Source: an uncultured Alphaproteobacteria bacterium
GTDB lineage: Bacteria; Pseudomonadota; Alphaproteobacteria; RF32; CAG-239
DNA length: 9,362 nt
Assembly (NCBI GenBank): GCA_949542085.1
Contig: CATGXW010000016.1
Span: forward strand, 1-9,362
Reading direction: 5' to 3'
A model generated the notes under the pieces. The model was not told the origin of the DNA, made no database searches, and was given only the letters and a program-made list of their open reading frames with translations. Positions 5,694 through 9,362 of the stretch are shown here, one piece after another. Within the stretch, counting starts at the first letter, position 1; each line of letters begins with the position of its first letter. The translations under genes were made by a program, and so were the position numbers.

Positions 5694-7055
5694 ATGGACG
5701 ACAACAAAACAACCGGATATAACGTGAAAAAATATTTTATTAAAACATTCGGCTGCCAAATGAATGTTTATGACTCTCAGCGCATTGCCTCCATTTTGGA
5801 AAAGCTGGGATTCTCGGCAGCATCTTCGCAACCGCAGGCAGACATTGTCATTTTTAACACATGCCACATTCGAGAAAAAGCGGCGGAAAAAGTCTTTTCA
5901 GATCTTGGCCGCGCCGAACTGATAAAACAAGAGCGTGCAGAACAGGGATTGGATACGATTATTGGTGTTTGCGGCTGTGTTGTTCAGGCGGAAGACGAAC
6001 AAATTGCCAAAAGAGCCCCTTTCGTTGATTTTGCCACCGGTCCGCTGACATATCACCGTTTGCCGGAAATTTTGGCTCGTATCGGCCGCCAAAAAGGCGA
6101 ACCGATTATTGACACTGAGTTTCCCGTTGAATCAAAATTTGACCATTTGCCGGACCATCAGGCATCCGGAGCATGCTCATATCTCGCTATTCAGGAAGGA
6201 TGTAACAATTTTTGCACTTATTGCGTTGTTCCTTATACCCGCGGTGTCGAAACTTCTCGTCCCGTCGCCGAAATCATTAATGAAGCCAAACGACTGGTTG
6301 CCGGCGGCAGCTGCGAGCTCAACCTGTTGGGACAAAACGTCAACTCTTATCATGGAGAAGACAATAACGGCAAAGAACGAAATTTAGCGTATTTATTGCG
6401 ACAGCTCAATGAAATCGACGGATTGGAACGCATTCGCTATACCACGTCGTATCCGGCTGACGTTGACGATGATTTAATCGCCTGCCATCGTGACATGAAA
6501 AAACTGATGCCTTACTTGCACCTTCCCGTACAATCGGGATCCGATTCGATTCTTAAGGCCATGAACCGCCGCCACACTTCAGGCGACTACCTCAAAGTGA
6601 TTGACAAGCTCCGCTCGGCCAACCCCAATTTGGGATTTTCTTCTGACTTTATCGTCGGTTTCCCCGGCGAAACGGATGCTGATTTTCAAGCAACCTTGGA
6701 TATTGTCAACAACGTGAAATACATTCAGGCCTTTTCATTCAAATATTCTCGCCGAGCAGGAACACCGGCGGCCTTAATGCCCAATCAGGTTGAAGAAAAA
6801 ATCAAAAAAGAGAGATTGGATATTTTGCAGGATTTATTATTTTCCTATCAGTTAAAGTTTAATAAAGAAAGTGTTGGTAAAGTGATGCCAGTACTGTTTG
6901 ACATGAAGGGGCGCCACAAAGGACAGCTCATCGGCCGCACGCCTTACATGCAAAACCTTCATGCCGAACTGGGCAAAGAATGCCTAAACAAAATAATTAA
7001 CGTAAAAATCACCGATGCTACTACAAATTCGCTGTCGGGTATCAGGGAGGAATAG
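5694..7055 (+). CDS. miaB: tRNA-2-methylthio-N6-dimethylallyladenosine synthase MiaB
   Basis: MiaB is a radical-SAM methylthiotransferase that converts i6A37 to ms2i6A37 in tRNAs reading UNN codons. The 453 residues show the full family plan. The N-terminal domain carries three cluster cysteines: Cys21 (FGCQMN), Cys57 (NTCHIR) and Cys95 (CGCVVQ). The radical-SAM motif C-X3-C-X2-C is Cys170, Cys174 and Cys177 (EGCNNFCTYC). A C-terminal TRAM domain follows (about 385-450), ending in NSLSG. ATG 5694 is taken as the start, but no usable Shine-Dalgarno precedes it and the predicted transcription start coincides with it. A GTG at 5724, just before KKYFIKTFGC, is the alternative and also lacks a good site. 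It is the first gene of the miaB-phoH-ybeY-corC run, divergent from the TerB-like operon. The function is secure, the start is not. Confidence 0.96.
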   Translation: MDDNKTTGYNVKKYFIKTFGCQMNVYDSQRIASILEKLGFSAASSQPQADIVIFNTCHIREKAAEKVFSDLGRAELIKQERAEQGLDTIIGVCGCVVQAEDEQIAKRAPFVDFATGPLTYHRLPEILARIGRQKGEPIIDTEFPVESKFDHLPDHQASGACSYLAIQEGCNNFCTYCVVPYTRGVETSRPVAEIINEAKRLVAGGSCELNLLGQNVNSYHGEDNNGKERNLAYLLRQLNEIDGLERIRYTTSYPADVDDDLIACHRDMKKLMPYLHLPVQSGSDSILKAMNRRHTSGDYLKVIDKLRSANPNLGFSSDFIVGFPGETDADFQATLDIVNNVKYIQAFSFKYSRRAGTPAALMPNQVEEKIKKERLDILQDLLFSYQLKFNKESVGKVMPVLFDMKGRHKGQLIGRTPYMQNLHAELGKECLNKIINVKITDATTNSLSGIREE

Positions 7056-7058
7056 AAA

Positions 7059-8024
7059 ATGGCTGAATTAAAATTTGAACTGTTTAACAACACTCTGGTT
7101 CAACAACTTGTCGGCCCTCAAGACGCCAATCTGCGATTGATTGAAAAAATTGCCGGCATTGAAGTCGCCTCTTTCGGCAACCAAATGACCTTAAAAGGTG
7201 ACGCCGATGCCGTTGAACAAGCCAAGAGCGCCATTGAAGTCCTTTACAACCGTGTCAGCAAAGGCATTGAAATCAACGAACAGGAAGTTAAAGCCGCTTT
7301 ACGGATGACCGGAGACGGCATCTCGGGTGACGAAGCTCAAAACCTGAGTGACATTGTTCTCAAAACAAAAAAACGTCACATTTATCCGCGTTCGGCAACA
7401 CAAGCCGCTTATATTCAGGAAATGATGAAAAATGAACTTGTCTTCGGCTTGGGCCCTGCCGGTACCGGTAAAACCTATTTGGCCGTTGCCTTGGCTGTTT
7501 CAATGATGTTGGAAGGCCGAATTGATAAAATCATTCTTTCCCGTCCGGCGGTTGAAGCCGGTGAAAACTTAGGTTTTCTCCCCGGTGACCTGAAAGAAAA
7601 GGTCGATCCTTATCTTCGCCCTCTCTATGACGCTTTGTATGAAATGCTGCCGGCAGAACAGGTTGACAAGAAAATCGCTATCGGCGAAATCGAAATCGCT
7701 CCCTTGGCTTTCATGCGCGGCCGTACATTGTCCAACGCTTTTGTTATTTTGGATGAAGCCCAAAACACCACTCCGATGCAAATGAAAATGTTTCTGACCC
7801 GTCTTGGTGAAAATTCTCGCATGGTTGTTAACGGCGACTTATCACAAGTTGACTTGCCGCGCGGAACAATCTCCGGCCTTCGTGACGCGCTTGAAACCTT
7901 AAAAGACACGCCAAGCATAAGCTCTGTCCGCTTTAACGCCACAGACGTTGTCCGTCACGGTTTGGTCGCCAAAATTGTTAAAGCTTATGAAGAAAAAAGC
8001 AAAAAAGAATACGGTGATGAATAA
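7059..8024 (+). CDS. ybeZ: PhoH-like ATPase (YbeZ/PhoL)
   Basis: This is a PhoH-family P-loop ATPase of the YbeZ/PhoL type, the usual genetic and physical partner of the YbeY endoribonuclease, linked to rRNA maturation and RNA handling in the cytoplasm. The 321 residues hold an N-terminal KH-like region (about 1-65), the Walker A motif GPAGTGKT (132-139), an SRPAVEAGENLGFLPGD stretch (161-177) typical of PhoH, and the Walker B VILDEAQN (229-236). A later NGDLSQVDLP segment (258-267) also fits the family. The length is normal. The ATG at 7059 lies 3 bp after the miaB stop, with a strong AGGGAGGA (7044-7051) seven bases upstream. Its last eight bases overlap the start of ybeY, consistent with coupled production of the two partners. 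The call is secure. Confidence 0.95.
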   Translation: MAELKFELFNNTLVQQLVGPQDANLRLIEKIAGIEVASFGNQMTLKGDADAVEQAKSAIEVLYNRVSKGIEINEQEVKAALRMTGDGISGDEAQNLSDIVLKTKKRHIYPRSATQAAYIQEMMKNELVFGLGPAGTGKTYLAVALAVSMMLEGRIDKIILSRPAVEAGENLGFLPGDLKEKVDPYLRPLYDALYEMLPAEQVDKKIAIGEIEIAPLAFMRGRTLSNAFVILDEAQNTTPMQMKMFLTRLGENSRMVVNGDLSQVDLPRGTISGLRDALETLKDTPSISSVRFNATDVVRHGLVAKIVKAYEEKSKKEYGDE

Positions 8025-8535
8025 AAACATTCTGAATCTGTCTCTTGACGAACAGCAATGGAGCTCTGTGCTTCCGGATTATAAACATATATCCGAAGAC
8101 GTGTTTGCCACGGTAATAAACTTTGTTTTCAAAAACGAAGACATTGACTTTCTGAGTTTTGATAAGCCGATTACGGTCAACCTGTCTTTAAGCAACGATG
8201 CCGAAGTTCATACGCTCAACAAACAATTTCGCAACATGGATAAACCGACAAATGTGCTATCCTTTGCCAACATTGATGATGAAGCGTTTGAAGAAACCAT
8301 CACAACCGCCGATGAAATAGAGCTTGGTGACATCATCATAGCCTTAGAAACAATGGAGCGCGAAGCAAAAGAACAAAACATCAGCTTTCATGACCATTAT
8401 TGCCATCTTCTGGCACATGGTCTGCTGCACCTTCTCGGTTTTGACCACCAAGACGACGACGAAGCGGAATATATGGAAAGCTTCGAAGTCGACATTTTAA
8501 GTAATTTAAATATCAGCAACCCCTACAAGGAGTAA
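8017..8535 (+). CDS. ybeY: Endoribonuclease YbeY (rRNA maturation RNase)
   Basis: YbeY is a zinc-dependent single-strand endoribonuclease needed for 16S rRNA 3'-end maturation and ribosome quality control. Starting at ATG 8017 the protein has 172 residues. The metal-binding H-X3-H-X5-H is complete: His134, His138 and His144 (HGLLHLLGFDH). The conserved RNMDKPTNVLSF segment is at residues 72-83, and ELGDIIIA is at 102-109. The start overlaps the phoH stop by eight bases (ATGAATAA). No Shine-Dalgarno is evident, so translation probably depends on ribosomes finishing phoH. The open frame continues upstream to a TTG at 7948 inside phoH, and a GTG sits one codon before the chosen ATG; the family's usual length favours 8017 or 8014. 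It is followed 8 bp later by corC. The function is secure. Confidence 0.93.
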   Translation: MNKNILNLSLDEQQWSSVLPDYKHISEDVFATVINFVFKNEDIDFLSFDKPITVNLSLSNDAEVHTLNKQFRNMDKPTNVLSFANIDDEAFEETITTADEIELGDIIIALETMEREAKEQNISFHDHYCHLLAHGLLHLLGFDHQDDDEAEYMESFEVDILSNLNISNPYKE

Positions 8536-8543
8536 AAGACACT

Positions 8544-9362
8544 ATGTCTGAAGAGTCAAATTCCACTAATGGTCTTTGCAGTTTTGTAAAAAACATTTTC
8601 AACCGTCGCCAAACGGAAACCGTTCGCGAAACAATCGAAGATTTGATTGAAGAAGCCAACACTAACGGCGAAGAACAATTCAGCGAACACGAACAGCTTT
8701 TGTTAAACAACATTCTATGCCTGCGTGACAAAAAATGCGGCAACGCCATGATCCCCCGTGCAGATATTGTGGCTTTTCAAAAAGACGGAAACGTGGAAGA
8801 ACTGGCGGAATTAATGGTAACCAAAGGACACTCCAGAATACCTGTCTACGGCGATTCGTTGGATGATATTGTCGGTGTCATTCACGTCATTGATTTAGTC
8901 AAATGCCTGCTAAAAAACAAAAAAGACGTCAAAATTTCCGAAATAGTCACCCAAAATGTCAGATTTGTTTCGCCATCCATGCGTGTTCTTGATTTGTTGC
9001 ACGATATGCAAATAAATAAAATCCACATGGCCATGGTGGTTGACGAGTACGGCGGAATTGACGGCCTTGTCACCATCGAAGATCTTTTGGAAGAAATTGT
9101 CGGTGACATTGAAGATGAATACGATTTTGCCGAAGATCCAACCATTATTGTTCAGGATAACGGCATTATCATCGCCGACGCCAAAGCCGAGATAGAAGAA
9201 ATAAAAGAAACAGCCGGTGTCGACTTATCCGATGGCGTTGATGAAGAAGATATGGAAATAGACACCCTCGGCGGACTTGTGTTCCATATTGCTCAAAGAA
9301 TTCCTAACCGCGGTGAAATCATCGAGGGCTTTAACGGAATCAAGTTCCGGATTTTGGAAGTT
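8544..9362 (+). CDS. CorC/TlyC-type CBS-domain protein, 3'-truncated by window end
   Basis: This is a hemolysin-C/CorC-like protein of the soluble type without the membrane DUF21 domain, annotated variously as magnesium/cobalt efflux protein CorC or TlyC; the biochemical role is uncertain. The frame is open for 273 codons to the last base, so the stop lies outside. Seen in order: a charged N-terminus; MIPRADIVAF (about 69-78), which opens the CBS pair; GHSRIPVY (95-102); the second CBS with MAMVVDEYGGIDGLVTIEDLLEEIVGDIEDE (in two parts, about 162-192); and a C-terminal CorC_HlyC domain (DTLGGLVFHIAQRIPNRGEII) that appears nearly complete. The ATG is preceded by AAGGAG (8527-8532), 11 bases upstream and overlapping the end of ybeY. 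The position after ybeY matches the usual alphaproteobacterial order, where a lipoprotein acyltransferase gene (lnt) often follows. Little of the gene is likely to be missing. Confidence 0.92.
   Translation, partial: MSEESNSTNGLCSFVKNIFNRRQTETVRETIEDLIEEANTNGEEQFSEHEQLLLNNILCLRDKKCGNAMIPRADIVAFQKDGNVEELAELMVTKGHSRIPVYGDSLDDIVGVIHVIDLVKCLLKNKKDVKISEIVTQNVRFVSPSMRVLDLLHDMQINKIHMAMVVDEYGGIDGLVTIEDLLEEIVGDIEDEYDFAEDPTIIVQDNGIIIADAKAEIEEIKETAGVDLSDGVDEEDMEIDTLGGLVFHIAQRIPNRGEIIEGFNGIKFRILEV

Noticed and set aside
5551..5712. N-terminal extension of the TerB-like protein to 202 residues
   Set aside because: The extension covers the predicted promoter, has an unlikely Cys/Phe/Leu-rich composition, overlaps miaB on the other strand and has no ribosome site, whereas the ATG at 5550 has an ideal one.
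1..9362. Mobile element, CRISPR array, toxin-antitoxin pair or defence island
   Set aside because: I saw no transposase or integrase motifs, no regularly spaced direct repeats and no recognisable defence domains. Nearly all bases fall in conserved single-copy housekeeping genes.

Overview
The window looks like ordinary chromosomal housekeeping sequence from an alphaproteobacterium with a fairly AT-leaning genome. Two gene orders point to this lineage: miaB-phoH(ybeZ)-ybeY-corC, and yggT-DUF167-folD. This is inference from gene order and protein character; no database was searched. I see no phage, insertion sequence, CRISPR array, rRNA or tRNA gene, and the coding density is high.

Layout. (1) Positions 2-1467, plus strand: the 3' part of tsaD (tRNA t6A37 synthesis; its 5' end lies outside the window), overlapping by one base with nth (endonuclease III). 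A perfect 17-bp hairpin at 1472-1510 ends this unit. (2) Positions 5550 down to 1510, minus strand: a tightly packed run of a TerB-like protein, an unrecognised 312-residue helical protein, YggT, a DUF167 protein, FolD, a YqaA/DedA-type membrane protein and a 114-residue hypothetical protein. It ends in the same hairpin, which therefore serves both strands. (3) Positions 5551-5693: a 143-bp divergent regulatory region with one good sigma70-like promoter in each direction. (4) Positions 5694-9362, plus strand: miaB, phoH/ybeZ, ybeY and a corC/tlyC-type gene cut off by the window end.

How the genes fit together. tsaD and miaB both modify tRNA position A37 (t6A and ms2i6A), while phoH/ybeZ and ybeY act together in rRNA maturation and RNA quality control, so the plus-strand genes lean towards RNA metabolism. 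The minus-strand run mixes one-carbon metabolism (folD), envelope proteins (YggT, YqaA/DedA) and genes of unknown role. Several starts were chosen from Shine-Dalgarno placement: a GTG for the DedA gene, and internal ATGs for the TerB-like and 312-residue genes.

I found no convincing new multi-gene system. The points most worth checking are a Cys/His-rich tail on FolD, a possibly leaderless miaB message, the unrecognised protein next to TerB, and a perfect hairpin inside the DUF167 gene. No stretch of more than 300 bases lacks a gene.
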